This document shows positions 53,325 to 62,173 of a DNA stretch of 64,000 nt, piece after piece. Position 1 is the stretch's first letter. Every line of letters begins with the position of its first letter. The stretch lies in contig NZ_LXYG01000001.1 in assembly GCF_001650905.1 (NCBI RefSeq), positions 172,432 through 236,431 on the forward strand, given 5' to 3'. The notes under the pieces are model-generated. The model worked only from the letters and a program-made list of their open reading frames with translations. It had not been told where the DNA came from and did not search any database. Made by a program: the position numbers and the translations under genes. The DNA comes from Balneola sp. EhC07. GTDB taxonomy: Bacteria > Bacteroidota > Rhodothermia > Balneolales > Balneolaceae.

Positions 53325-53485
53325 CGACAAGAATTATTGGCGCGAACTCCATTACATCGACTAATCATTACAAAAGGTCTTCATACTAACTGAACACATT
53401 CTCAAATCAGCCAGAAGTGTAATGATTGCTCCTTCGGAGCCGTCGATTCCATTACGTTCTTTCTCGCCAATAATTCTAAAGGTCG
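53325..53485. repeat. Long imperfect inverted repeat, MITE-like
   Basis: Bases 53325-53371 (starting cgacaagaattattggcg) match the reverse complement of 53419-53485 (cgacctttagaattattggcg...) with small gaps and a 20-base-class insertion containing ctccttcggag. The inner spacer is about 47 bases and contains no gene. Structure like a small non-autonomous element; no direct target duplication was identified. Confidence 0.5.
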
Positions 53486-53548
53486 GTGAAGTTGGAAGCT
53501 TTTTCTGAAATCTTCAGGATTATAATTTAAACAGTGCAGTTTGCTCTC

Positions 53549-53644
53549 ATTCCGAACGTCTCGATTGGAATGCGGATTTTGAAGCTCTGCCTTAATGAAA
53601 GCAGAGCTTTCAAGCGTAGTTCCGCAGCTGAGCTACGGAACGAG
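53549..53644. repeat. REP-like hairpin cluster at the 3' end of the DUF819 gene
   Basis: Four palindromes of the same family as 50330-50587: 53549-53571 (TCT loop), a degenerate gaagc-TCT-gcctt, 53596-53612 (tgaaagc-AGA-gctttca) and 53620-53640 (ttccgcagc-TGA-gctacggaa). The last ends in cgag, as at 11903. It sits 12 bases after the stop of the minus-strand DUF819 gene. Confidence 0.72.
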
Positions 53645-53656
53645 TTATTATTTAGA

Positions 53657-54898
53657 TCAAGAAATAAACTTCATCACTATCGCACACCAGTAAGCTACAA
53701 ATGTACCGACTCCGTATCCAAGTACTGCGAGAAGAACACCAACCGGAGCAAGCGCAGGGGAGAAAGCCGACGCTACGATCGGAGCAGAAGCCGCACCTCC
53801 AACATTGGCCTGACTTCCAACTGCAGTAAAGAAGAAAGGAGCTTTAATCAGCTTTCCAACTCCAAGCAGAACGATCACATGAATAATGATCCAAACAAAA
53901 CCGATGGCAAAGAATCCTGGAACTTCTGTAAAAGCGCCAAGGTCCATTTTCATACCGATCGTCATTACCAAAATGTATAGAAAAAGACTTCCGATCTTGG
54001 AAGCTCCGGCGCCTTCTAATTTTCTAGCTTTTGTAAATGACATTGCAAATCCACCTAAAGTGGCAACAACGATAATCCAGAAGAACTGAGAGTTTAAGCT
54101 GAGTTCTTTCAGTCCCGGATAATTATTTTCAACAAAAGGCTTCATAAAATCACCAACAATATGGCCAAATGCAGTAATTATAAATGCGATGGCTGCTATT
54201 TTAGTCAAGTCAACAAGTGTGGTTACTTTTGCGATACTAGCCTGGTAGTCAGCTACACTCTTTTTTAGTTGATCAATAGCAGAAGAATCCGCTTTAAACC
54301 ATTTATCTACCCGGTCGCTTATACCTGCACCGTAAAGCAAAAATGCCATCCAGATATTTGCAACGATTATATCAACAGTAATCATTGCGCTGAATAGAGT
54401 GTCACTGGGTTGAAAAACTTCGTACATAGCCGTTTGGTTAGCTCCACCACCAATCCAACTTCCTGCTACTGTAGAAAGTCCGCGCCATACTTCTTCAGGA
54501 CCGGCACCACCTACTATATCAGGATTGATTGCACCAACAATTAATAGCGCCAAGGGACCTCCAATAAAAATTCCGAACGTTCCTGCAAAGAACATCATCA
54601 CAGCTTTCCATCCCAAATTGGCAATTGCTTTTAAATCGATACTCAGAGTTAGCAAGATCAAACTGGCAGGTAAAAGAAACCTGGAAGCAACGTAATAAAG
54701 GTTAGATCCATCCGGTGAAATTACTCCAAGTGTGGTAAAAACAGAAGGCACGAAATAGCAAAGCAGGAGTGATGGAACAAACTTATAGAATTTTTGCCAA
54801 CCCGGTTTGTCGCTGTGCGAAGTAGTGAAAATTACAGCGAGTATTGCCATCAGCAATCCAAAAACTACAGCATCATTGGTAATCAGTGGTGTTTCCAT
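53657..54898 (-). CDS. DUF819-family integral membrane protein
   Basis: The 413-residue protein has about ten to eleven transmembrane helices and the family-typical glycine-rich segment VAGSWIGGGANQTAMYEVF and ending AVGSQANVGGAASAPIVASAF, recalling two inverted transporter halves. DUF819 (YjcL-like) members are thought to be transporters of unknown substrate. It is 21 bases from the upstream esterase-like gene on the same strand, suggesting linked function. Confidence 0.88.
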   Translation of the reverse strand: METPLITNDAVVFGLLMAILAVIFTTSHSDKPGWQKFYKFVPSLLLCYFVPSVFTTLGVISPDGSNLYYVASRFLLPASLILLTLSIDLKAIANLGWKAVMMFFAGTFGIFIGGPLALLIVGAINPDIVGGAGPEEVWRGLSTVAGSWIGGGANQTAMYEVFQPSDTLFSAMITVDIIVANIWMAFLLYGAGISDRVDKWFKADSSAIDQLKKSVADYQASIAKVTTLVDLTKIAAIAFIITAFGHIVGDFMKPFVENNYPGLKELSLNSQFFWIIVVATLGGFAMSFTKARKLEGAGASKIGSLFLYILVMTIGMKMDLGAFTEVPGFFAIGFVWIIIHVIVLLGVGKLIKAPFFFTAVGSQANVGGAASAPIVASAFSPALAPVGVLLAVLGYGVGTFVAYWCAIVMKFIS

Positions 54899-54919
54899 AA
54901 ATAGATTAGTTCTGTTTTA

Positions 54920-56140
54920 TTATTTCTTATAAAATTGAATGAGAATATCGTCCATTTGAGCACTCCAGGCTCCCCAGGAGTGACCTTCGTTTACTTCCAA
55001 ATAATTCATATCAAGATCAAGTCGCTCAAATTCTTGCTTCATCATTCTGGTATCAGGGATATTATCATTAATGGTGCCTACACTCATAAAAATATCAAAA
55101 TCTGCTTTCTCAGTTCCTCTGACTAATCCGAAGATCTCTTTTTCTTTGTACCAATAAGCAGGTGCTTGTATCGCTAATTTCCCAAATTTATCAGGATTTA
55201 AAAATCCAAGGTAAGTAGTGTTTAATCCTCCCAAAGAAGTACCTAAAAGTGCAGTGTCGTTCTTCTTTGCAGAGATCTTATAATCAGATTCGATCTTTGG
55301 CATTAATTCTTTGGTGAAGAAATCGTTGTAATCTTCATTGGTGCCGAATTCCTCTCCTCTGCGATTGCTTTCCGGATCTGTCGGGTCTCTTGGATCAATG
55401 AATACAGCTATAACGGGTTTAATTTTTTTCAAGTGGATGAGGTTATCCAGCATAACTACTGTTCCACCAAGCTTGTCGTCAGAATATTCTTGTCCGTCCA
55501 GAATATAAATTACCGGTAGGTTTTCGAGACTCTCATAACCAACGGGTGTGTAGACCTGATACTGAACATCATAACCCAAATGAGTACTTTTGATCAAGAT
55601 ATTTTCGGTTACTGATCCTTTTGGAGCTTCTGGAATTCGTTCTAGTAAAGGTTCAGGTTTCCATTCCGGCATTCTGAGTTCGGAATTCGGTCCAAAACCA
55701 CTCCACTGATAATGAGGATTTACCGGATCCAGTATCCAGCTTTCATCAATGGTAACTTTGTAGTCAATGCGGGCATCAGGAGGAAAGACAGCTTTCAACA
55801 TCCAGATATTGGTTCCATCAATTCTGCTGCCTTCGTTTTCAAAACTCTTATCTCCACTCCAAGAGTTGAAATCACCATTCCAGCTTACTTGGTCTGCTTC
55901 ACCTTTAAAAAGAAATATCGCAATAGAATCTTGTTTGAACGGAATCTGATCTTCAAGAGCAAGTTGTTTCCAAAGGGAATCTGCTTCCGCTTTTCGCTGA
56001 GAATCATCCTGTATAGCTGAAATATCTTCCAGACGTTCTTCTAATTCAGTAATGGTAATTCCGTCTTTAGTTGACTCAGAAGAACAGGAGATCCCAAAGA
56101 TTAGTACTAATATTAAAAAGGTAATTCTGTTTTGTTGCAC
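54920..56140 (-). CDS. Alpha/beta-hydrolase lipoprotein, enterochelin-esterase-like
   Basis: The 406-residue protein has a lipoprotein signal (lipobox GISC, Cys about 19), a starch-binding/early-set-like domain (about 70-165, IAIFLFKGEADQVSWNGDFN) as in enterochelin esterases, and an alpha/beta hydrolase domain with nucleophile elbow GTSLGG and terminal His in NEGHSWGAW. It resembles the D-type esterases for siderophores or sugar esters (the latter as in CE1). Substrate unknown. It is probably in an operon with the DUF819 gene. Confidence 0.85.
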   Translation of the reverse strand: MQQNRITFLILVLIFGISCSSESTKDGITITELEERLEDISAIQDDSQRKAEADSLWKQLALEDQIPFKQDSIAIFLFKGEADQVSWNGDFNSWSGDKSFENEGSRIDGTNIWMLKAVFPPDARIDYKVTIDESWILDPVNPHYQWSGFGPNSELRMPEWKPEPLLERIPEAPKGSVTENILIKSTHLGYDVQYQVYTPVGYESLENLPVIYILDGQEYSDDKLGGTVVMLDNLIHLKKIKPVIAVFIDPRDPTDPESNRRGEEFGTNEDYNDFFTKELMPKIESDYKISAKKNDTALLGTSLGGLNTTYLGFLNPDKFGKLAIQAPAYWYKEKEIFGLVRGTEKADFDIFMSVGTINDNIPDTRMMKQEFERLDLDMNYLEVNEGHSWGAWSAQMDDILIQFYKK

Positions 56141-56295
56141 AAGATTTTTCTTAAATAGTTAACTCAGAGAATAACACATTTTAGGGACGATTTGAAAGAG
56201 AGATCACTAAAAAATCAAAGCTGGTAAAAAAAGACGATTTTTTGATTTACTAATCTCAGAGCTTCTTATTTTCAAGCTTAATCATTAAAAGGAAT

Positions 56296-57630
56296 ATGAT
56301 CGTTTCAAAATTTGGTGGAACCAGTGTAGGCACTTTTCAGGCAATGAAAAACAGTGCTGAAATTGTTGGATCCGACACAAACAGAAAGTTAATTGTAATT
56401 AGTGCAACTTCGGGTACAACCAATGATCTGGTTGCTCTCGGGATTTCAGAATTGGATGCTACATCTCAGGAAGAGATCTTGATTCGCATCAAAGAAAGGC
56501 ATCTTTCAATAACCAATCAGCTGGAAAACAAGGAAGAAGCTGAAAGGGACTTTAAAGAAGAGCTTACTCAGCTTCGACAACATTTGGAGCAGGTTGCGAG
56601 AGATAAGCGATGGAAAGATCGTTTAGTTTCCTTTGGTGAATTGATGTCTACAAAGATCTTTATCCATGTTCTCAAAGAGAATGGAGTGGATGCAAAGTGG
56701 TTAGATGCCCGTGAATTTCTGAAAACAGATTCTAATTTCGGAAATGCTGTTGTTGATCTTCCAAAACTGAAGAAAAATATCAGTGAGAAGGTAAATTCAG
56801 ATTCAGTGTATTTAACACAGGGATTTATCGGTTCGGATATATTTGGAAACACAACCACATTAGGCAGAGGAGGGAGCGATTTTTCAGCAGCATTGTTTGC
56901 AGAAGCTCTTGAAGCAGAGAAGTTGGAAATCTGGACAGATGTTGCCGGAATCTATTCTACGGATCCAAGAGTTGTAAAAGAAGCCAGACCTATCAAAGAG
57001 ATCACTTTTGATGAAGCCGCTGAGCTTTCGGTATTTGGGGGAAAAGTACTTCATCCCGCCACTTTAAAACCCGCAATAAGAGGTAAAGTTGATGTAAGGG
57101 TGGCTTCGACCAGTGAGCCTGAAAAAGAGGGGACATTGATCGTTCATGAGTCATTGGAAAAACCGGTTATAAGGGCATTATCACTTAGAAAAAATCAGAC
57201 CCTTTTGACAGTTAAAAGTTTGGCGATGCTTCACCAGTATGGATTTCTTGCAAAGTTATTTCAGGTATTAGCGAATTATAAAATTTCTGTGGATCTGGTA
57301 AGTACCAGTGAGGTAAGCGTATCTCTAACGCTTGATACAGCCGTTAATGCATCGAACAAAGTAGAGTTGACTTCGGATGTAATTAACGAATTGAAAAAGT
57401 TTTGCGAAGTTAAAATCGAAAAGGAATATTCTTTGGTAGCCCTGATCGGGAATAATCTGAATAAAACCGCAGGAATAAGCGGAGCTATATTTGATAAACT
57501 AAAGGATTTCAATATCAGAATGGTTTGTCATGGTGCCAGCGAAAACAATATCTGTTTTTTAGCTGATGAACCGGAAGGAGAAGCTATTGTGAAATTGTTG
57601 CATAAAGAGTTTATTGAAGTTCAAGAATAA
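56296..57630 (+). CDS. lysC: Aspartate kinase (lysine branch)
   Basis: Stand-alone monofunctional aspartokinase of 444 residues: KFGGTSVGTFQAMKN at the N-terminus, GRGGSDFSA, and two C-terminal ACT domains (about 305-444). It opens the lysine/diaminopimelate genes dapB, dapA, dapD on the same strand, so lysine feedback is likely. It is separate from the ThrA fusion at 25489. Confidence 0.93.
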   Translation: MIVSKFGGTSVGTFQAMKNSAEIVGSDTNRKLIVISATSGTTNDLVALGISELDATSQEEILIRIKERHLSITNQLENKEEAERDFKEELTQLRQHLEQVARDKRWKDRLVSFGELMSTKIFIHVLKENGVDAKWLDAREFLKTDSNFGNAVVDLPKLKKNISEKVNSDSVYLTQGFIGSDIFGNTTTLGRGGSDFSAALFAEALEAEKLEIWTDVAGIYSTDPRVVKEARPIKEITFDEAAELSVFGGKVLHPATLKPAIRGKVDVRVASTSEPEKEGTLIVHESLEKPVIRALSLRKNQTLLTVKSLAMLHQYGFLAKLFQVLANYKISVDLVSTSEVSVSLTLDTAVNASNKVELTSDVINELKKFCEVKIEKEYSLVALIGNNLNKTAGISGAIFDKLKDFNIRMVCHGASENNICFLADEPEGEAIVKLLHKEFIEVQE

Positions 57631-57635
57631 TGAAT

Positions 57636-57690
57636 TTTGATTTTTGAATGTTGAATTAGTTTACTTCAAATCAACATTCAAAAATCGACA
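57636..57690. repeat. Inverted repeat between lysC and dapB
   Basis: gatttttgaatgttga (57639-57654) pairs perfectly (16 bp) with tcaacattcaaaaatc (57671-57686), spacer 16 bases; the word ttttga / tcaaaa recurs outside the arms. There is no T run, so it is not an ordinary terminator, although it may affect mRNA processing between lysC and dapB. Confidence 0.65.
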
Positions 57691-57702
57691 ATCAAAAATC
57701 GT

Positions 57703-58380
57703 ATGAAGATCTCAGTAATTGGAACCGGTAAAACAGGAAGCAAGGTAGTTGAAGTGCTGGGCGATAAACTCGCTTATGCTTTCGATGAATCCAACCCACC
57801 TACGATAGAAAAGCTAAAAGAAAGTGATGCTGTAATCATTTTTGTTCCCGGAGATGCAGTAGCAGAAATACTTCCTGTGGTCTTAGAATCCGGCATTCCT
57901 GCTGCCTGGGGAAGTACCGGATTTTCCTGGCCGGAAGATCTGGAAAATAAAGTCGAAAAAATGGAAACCAAATGGGTGTTGGCTACCAATTTCAGTTTAG
58001 GGATGAATATTATCCGAAATGCAATTGAAGCTATTTCAGCCGGATCAGAAATATTAAAAGAACCGGAGATCAAAATTCATGAAGTGCATCATATCCACAA
58101 AAAAGATGCTCCAAGCGGAACGGCTCTTTCCTGGAAGGAATGGTTAAATAAAGAAGTTGAAATCACTTCAGCAAGAGAAGGCGATGTGAACGGTATTCAT
58201 GAGTTGACAGTATCGACGGCTAATGAGAAAATAACACTTAAACATGATGCTTTAGACAGAGCTCTGTTTGCAGAAGGCGCAATTTGGGCAGCGGAACAAT
58301 TGATCAAAAATCAGAATTTAACAAACGGTATTTATACCTTTGGACAACTGTTTGATTTCATCACAAAAAATAATGAATAG
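57703..58380 (+). CDS. dapB: 4-Hydroxy-tetrahydrodipicolinate reductase (short form)
   Basis: NAD(P)H-dependent reductase of lysine synthesis. Rossmann loop VIGTGKTGSKVVEVL, GSTGFSW and the catalytic HHIHKKDAPSGTA (His, Lys). 225 residues, about 40 shorter than E. coli DapB but common in Bacteroidota. The stop overlaps the dapA start (ATGAATAG). Confidence 0.9.
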   Translation: MKISVIGTGKTGSKVVEVLGDKLAYAFDESNPPTIEKLKESDAVIIFVPGDAVAEILPVVLESGIPAAWGSTGFSWPEDLENKVEKMETKWVLATNFSLGMNIIRNAIEAISAGSEILKEPEIKIHEVHHIHKKDAPSGTALSWKEWLNKEVEITSAREGDVNGIHELTVSTANEKITLKHDALDRALFAEGAIWAAEQLIKNQNLTNGIYTFGQLFDFITKNNE

Positions 58381-59263
58381 ATTAGAATTCCCCGTTTTTA
58401 CAGCAATGATAACACCCTTCAATGAAGATGGAAGTGTGGATTTTGAAAGCTTTGAGTACCTATTGCTAAAACAGCAGGAAGCTAAGGTTGGTACGTTAGT
58501 TCTTGGAAGTACGGGTGAAGGTCTGAATCTAAATGCGCAGGAAAAGAGAGCGATCGTTAAGTTCGCTAAGGAAATGAATCTGGATGTTCCATTGATGGTT
58601 GGAATTGGTGGACATAGTATTCAAGCTCAAAAAGGATTTATTGCTTATTGTGATGAAGTTGGTGTTGATTCGCTGCTATTAGTGACTCCGCTATATTCAA
58701 AACCGGGGAAAGAAGGTCAGTTTGAATGGTTTTCGGAATTACTATCAACTACTGAAACTCCGTGTATTTTGTATAATGTGCCTTCCAGAACAGGAGTTAA
58801 GTTACATCCCGAAGTTCCCGCCAGACTTTCTGAAAGATTCTCGCATGTGGTTGGGGTAAAGGAAGCGAGTGGAAGTGTGGAAGAGTTCAAAGAATTCAGA
58901 AAGCAAAGCCCGAAACTTAATTTCTATTCCGGAGATGATGTTTTAACTGAGGCATTTGTGAAAGAAGGAGGAATTGGGCTTGTTTCGGTGGCTTCAAATG
59001 TCTGGCCAGCTCAAACCAGGAAAATGGTAGACTTAATGTTAGCCGGAAATTTTGATGAGCTTTTTAAAGACTGGGAAGAATCAGCTAATGCTTTATTCTC
59101 GGCTTCAAATCCGGTGCCAACTAAAGTATTATTGCAGCATAAAGGCTGGATCACACATACGAATGTACGATTACCACTTTCATTAAAAGATTTAACTCAC
59201 GAAGGTGAAGAAGCGCTGCTTGAAGCAGATAGAAAAATAAATAATTGGTATAGAAAGAAGTGA
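58373..59263 (+). CDS. dapA: 4-Hydroxy-tetrahydrodipicolinate synthase
   Basis: Class I aldolase-fold enzyme condensing pyruvate and aspartate semialdehyde. Motifs LGSTGEGLNLNAQEK, LYNVPSRTG (Tyr) and VGVKEASGSVEEF (Schiff-base Lys). The ATG at 58373 overlaps the dapB stop by 8 bases and is preferred to the upstream 58340 frame start. About 296 residues, normal. Confidence 0.95.
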   Translation: MNRLEFPVFTAMITPFNEDGSVDFESFEYLLLKQQEAKVGTLVLGSTGEGLNLNAQEKRAIVKFAKEMNLDVPLMVGIGGHSIQAQKGFIAYCDEVGVDSLLLVTPLYSKPGKEGQFEWFSELLSTTETPCILYNVPSRTGVKLHPEVPARLSERFSHVVGVKEASGSVEEFKEFRKQSPKLNFYSGDDVLTEAFVKEGGIGLVSVASNVWPAQTRKMVDLMLAGNFDELFKDWEESANALFSASNPVPTKVLLQHKGWITHTNVRLPLSLKDLTHEGEEALLEADRKINNWYRKK

Positions 59264-59289
59264 AGAAGTGACATCAACGCTACGCGTTT

Positions 59290-59337
59290 AGTAACAGAGT
59301 AACAAAGTGGTTTCTCCTACTTTGTTACTCTGTTACT
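59290..59337. repeat. Inverted repeat between dapA and dapD
   Basis: agtaacagagtaacaaagt (59290-59308) pairs perfectly over 19 bp with 59319-59337, loop of 10 bases. The arms are themselves built of repeated words (agtaac, gtaaca), and the sequence continues to about 59363 with more degenerate copies (ttgctactt, ctctgtaacttt). It lacks a T run right after it. Confidence 0.7.
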
Positions 59338-59373
59338 TTGCTACTTCTTTCACTCTGTAACTTTGATAAAAAA

Positions 59374-60120
59374 ATGAACTACGAAGAAATTTTAGACAAA
59401 TTAGAAGAAGGCGAACTTCGATCAGCTGATAAAACTGAAAACGGCTGGAAAGCCAATGTGGAAGTTAAAAAAGCGATCTTAGAATCCTTCAAGAATGGTG
59501 AAAACACTTCCTACGAAGGGATCTATGAAGGTTTTGTGGATAAGCATAATCTTCCTCCGAGATACTTTGAACCTGAAGATGGCGTGCGACTTGTTCCGGG
59601 CGGTTCCTCAGTTCGTCGTGGAGCTTACGTTGCTCCGGGAGTGATCATTATGCCACCGGCTTACGTGAATGTAGGTGCTTATGTAGATGAAGGCTCCATG
59701 GTAGACAGTCATGCGCTGGTGGGCTCTTGTGCTCAGATCGGGAAGAATGTGCACTTGTCGGCAGGAGTTCAAATCGGTGGAGTTTTAGAACCGGTTGGAA
59801 TGAATCCTGTAATAATCGAAGATGATTGTTTTGTCGGAGCCGGAGTAGTGATTGTTGAAGGAATCCTAGTCCGTTCAAAAGCAGTAATTGCTCCCGGTGT
59901 TGTTCTGTCAAAATCTATTCCGGTTTACGATGCTGTAAAAGAAGAGATCAGAGAACGCGGTTCGGAAATCCCTGAAGGAGCTGTGGTAATTCCGGGTTCA
60001 CGTCCGGTAAATTCAGACTGGGCCAAAAAACAAGGTCTCAGCATGGACTGCCCGATTATAGTGAAATACCGTGATGAAGGAAGCAATGCTTCGTTAGAGT
60101 TAGAGGAGGCGTTGAGGTAA
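59374..60120 (+). CDS. dapD: Tetrahydrodipicolinate N-succinyltransferase
   Basis: Left-handed beta-helix acyltransferase of 248 residues. Motifs PSYVNIGAYVDEG-like [37 protein letters not shown] and [11 protein letters not shown] match DapD closely. This indicates the succinylase (not acetylase) route to diaminopimelate. The ATG at 59374 fits alignment better than the upstream in-frame start at 59338. The downstream dapE/C genes are not in the window. Confidence 0.94.
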   Translation: MNYEEILDKLEEGELRSADKTENGWKANVEVKKAILESFKNGENTSYEGIYEGFVDKHNLPPRYFEPEDGVRLVPGGSSVRRGAYVAPGVIIMPPAYVNVGAYVDEGSMVDSHALVGSCAQIGKNVHLSAGVQIGGVLEPVGMNPVIIEDDCFVGAGVVIVEGILVRSKAVIAPGVVLSKSIPVYDAVKEEIRERGSEIPEGAVVIPGSRPVNSDWAKKQGLSMDCPIIVKYRDEGSNASLELEEALR

Positions 60121-60139
60121 CGGTTCTGTATATGTGGAG

Positions 60140-60159
60140 TGTCGGGCTTTTGCCCGGCA
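60140..60159 (+). repeat. Short hairpin downstream of dapD
   Basis: tgtcgggc (60140-60147) pairs with gcccggca (60152-60159) with one G-T wobble and a four-base loop. It lies 20 bases after dapD. There is no T run, so its role as a terminator is doubtful. Confidence 0.5.
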
Positions 60160-60188
60160 TGAATACATTAGCAGTTCGTTTATTTTTT

Positions 60189-60806
60189 TCATTTAATAAT
60201 ATGTTCAAAATCTTCTTTTCGGGTCAAATATTCCAATGACAGAACCCACGCTATCTTCATTACGAATATTATTTTCTGCATTACTGGCATGAATTCCAAT
60301 TGAAATCTTGAAAAATACATGTAAGCTCCAAAATAGAAAGTCAACAGAAAAACTATTGACATAATTTTCATCATTGTTAATTTTGATTTAATCACTATTA
60401 CCGTGATATAGAAAAATATCAGGAGAGTTAATATGCTTGACAAAGTCACCATGATGTCGTGCATTGACGGAATAACAGTAACAAAACCAAATGTTGTAGC
60501 TAAAAGACCTAAATATTTAATTACGAGTGAAGCACTTCTGATTTTAATTTTCCGTGCAAAATTCACGAAAAAGAACCCAAAACTGGCAGTAAGCAATAGA
60601 ATTCCAAAAACAGCAATAGGTCTTGCTGTATTTTCTTCACCGTTAACTGCAAAGGGTCTGAGCAAATTGCTTATATAATTATTTACCCAATCATAACCCT
60701 CTGAATTAACATTTTCATAGTTTCCTCCTGGATAATAAATTGTTGATAATATCAGTAGGAGAGTTCCGACCATTACCCCGATAAGGATTGAGTATTTTTT
60801 TATCAT
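60189..60806 (-). CDS. DUF998-like integral membrane protein
   Basis: The 205-residue protein has about six transmembrane segments and the motif YDWVNNYISNLLRPF after the first helix, like the DUF998 family. Function unknown. It is alone on the minus strand between dapD and the next hydrolase gene. Confidence 0.65.
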   Translation of the reverse strand: MIKKYSILIGVMVGTLLLILSTIYYPGGNYENVNSEGYDWVNNYISNLLRPFAVNGEENTARPIAVFGILLLTASFGFFFVNFARKIKIRSASLVIKYLGLLATTFGFVTVIPSMHDIMVTLSSILTLLIFFYITVIVIKSKLTMMKIMSIVFLLTFYFGAYMYFSRFQLEFMPVMQKIIFVMKIAWVLSLEYLTRKEDFEHIIK

Positions 60807-60920
60807 TCAAGTCTATCTTTAAGCACCTAAATAGTTTTGATGTATTCATTTTTCTTAATGACCGCTAAAAACGGAGTAAAATGAATAAAAGCAGTTTGAT
60901 ATCAAAGTATGAATATCATT

Positions 60921-62048
60921 TTAATCAACCCCTTCCCACCACTTCTCAAAAACTCTGGTTGAATCATCTAAATTTACTTTCTCTCCAATAATAGGAGTGA
61001 ATAATGGAATAGGGTTTTCACTTTCCTGATTTAATCGGCTTACTCTGTTCAAAGGCTCATCCCACGGATGCATTGCCAGTACATATTTTGAAGAGTGAAC
61101 AGGGAAGAGGCGTTTTGCTTTCAGATCGTGAGCAGCTAGTAAAACCTGATCAGGGTGCATATGTATTTCTTTCCAGGCATCGTTGTATTGCCCGTTATCC
61201 AGAATAGCCAGGTCAATAGTTTCAAACTTAGCGCCTATTTCTGCAAAGAAATCTCCATAGCCACTATCACCGCCAATGTAGATGGTTTGGGATTCAGATT
61301 CTAACACATAAGAAGCCCATAATGTGTTTTTTCGTTTAAATCCACGTCCCGAAAAATGACGAGTAGGCATGGTATGAATAGAAAAACCGGAATCTACTTG
61401 TAGCTCACTAAACCAATCCTGCTCAGTGATCTGTTGATCAGAAAATCCCCATTTTTTAAAATGTGATCCAACTCCAAGTCCGCAAACTACATTCTTAATT
61501 TTATCTTTTAGACCCGTGATGGTTTTGTAATCCAAATGATCATAGTGGTCGTGGCTGATGAGTAAATAATCTATTTCAGGAATATCATCGATCGTATAGA
61601 TATCTGTCCCCGGAAAAGATTTTACAGTTCCCGGAATGGGAGAGGCATTGCCGCTAAAAACCGGGTCAACCAGAATCTTTTTCCCATCAAGTTGAATGAA
61701 GTAAGAAGAGTGCCCAAACCAAACCAATACATTTTCATTTTCCGGTATAGAGAACAGATCAGTCTTTACAGATGTAATCACATCCTTTGGTTTGGTTCCG
61801 GGATGCTTAACAAAGAGCTGATCATATAAAATACTGAAATAAGAATGTCCCTCGGAAAGATCAGGAGTAAGTTGAAGATTCTGAAACATACCATCGCTGA
61901 AATTTTGTGATCTTGATATTTCTTCGAGATGTTGTCCGGCAGGAGCTTGTCCGAATTTGTCCTGACGCATATAGAAAAAAGTAGCAATTACCAGAACAAC
62001 TGCTAAAACAAAAAATGTTGTCATTATATACTTTAAGATTTTTATCAA
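60921..62048 (-). CDS. Metallo-beta-lactamase-fold hydrolase (UlaG/NAPE-PLD-like)
   Basis: A single N-terminal transmembrane helix (about 7-28) anchors a metallo-beta-lactamase domain with LLISHDHYDHLD (the HxHxDH metal motif), GVGSHFKKWG, TPTRHFSGRG-like MPTRHFSGRG and GGDSGYG. The opening NVLVWFGHSSYFIQLDGKKI is typical of the UlaG/N-acyl-phosphatidylethanolamine phospholipase D-like group. Probably binds two metal ions; it acts outside or at the membrane. Substrate unknown. Confidence 0.88.
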   Translation of the reverse strand: MIKILKYIMTTFFVLAVVLVIATFFYMRQDKFGQAPAGQHLEEISRSQNFSDGMFQNLQLTPDLSEGHSYFSILYDQLFVKHPGTKPKDVITSVKTDLFSIPENENVLVWFGHSSYFIQLDGKKILVDPVFSGNASPIPGTVKSFPGTDIYTIDDIPEIDYLLISHDHYDHLDYKTITGLKDKIKNVVCGLGVGSHFKKWGFSDQQITEQDWFSELQVDSGFSIHTMPTRHFSGRGFKRKNTLWASYVLESESQTIYIGGDSGYGDFFAEIGAKFETIDLAILDNGQYNDAWKEIHMHPDQVLLAAHDLKAKRLFPVHSSKYVLAMHPWDEPLNRVSRLNQESENPIPLFTPIIGEKVNLDDSTRVFEKWWEGVD

Positions 62049-62104
62049 TTGTATTGCTTAAGCGATATGAAGGAGTGAAAGTGCATGGAGTATATTTAAA
62101 AAAG

Positions 62105-62168
62105 GTGTTAAGGTGTGATAGTGTTAAGGTTGAAGCTTTACACTATCACACCTTAACACTTTAACACC
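62105..62168. repeat. Inverted repeat between the metallohydrolase and ThrC-like genes
   Basis: gtgttaaggtgtgatagtgt (62105-62124) pairs perfectly over 20 bp with 62140-62159, loop 15 bases. Extra copies of the word (taagg; ttaacacc at 62161-62168, complementary to 62104-62111) extend it and allow alternative pairings. It lies 5 bases after the stop of the ThrC-like gene on the minus strand. Confidence 0.75.
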
Positions 62169-62173
62169 AACAT

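Noticed and set aside
53534..53980. 148-codon plus-strand frame
   Set aside because: It runs antisense through the REP cluster and the 3' end of the DUF819 gene, with basic, low-complexity composition; judged a shadow frame.
59290..59337. Inverted repeats at 57639, 59290 and 62105 as ordinary Rho-independent terminators
   Set aside because: No T run follows in the expected position and two of them lie within a probable operon (lysC-dapB, dapA-dapD).
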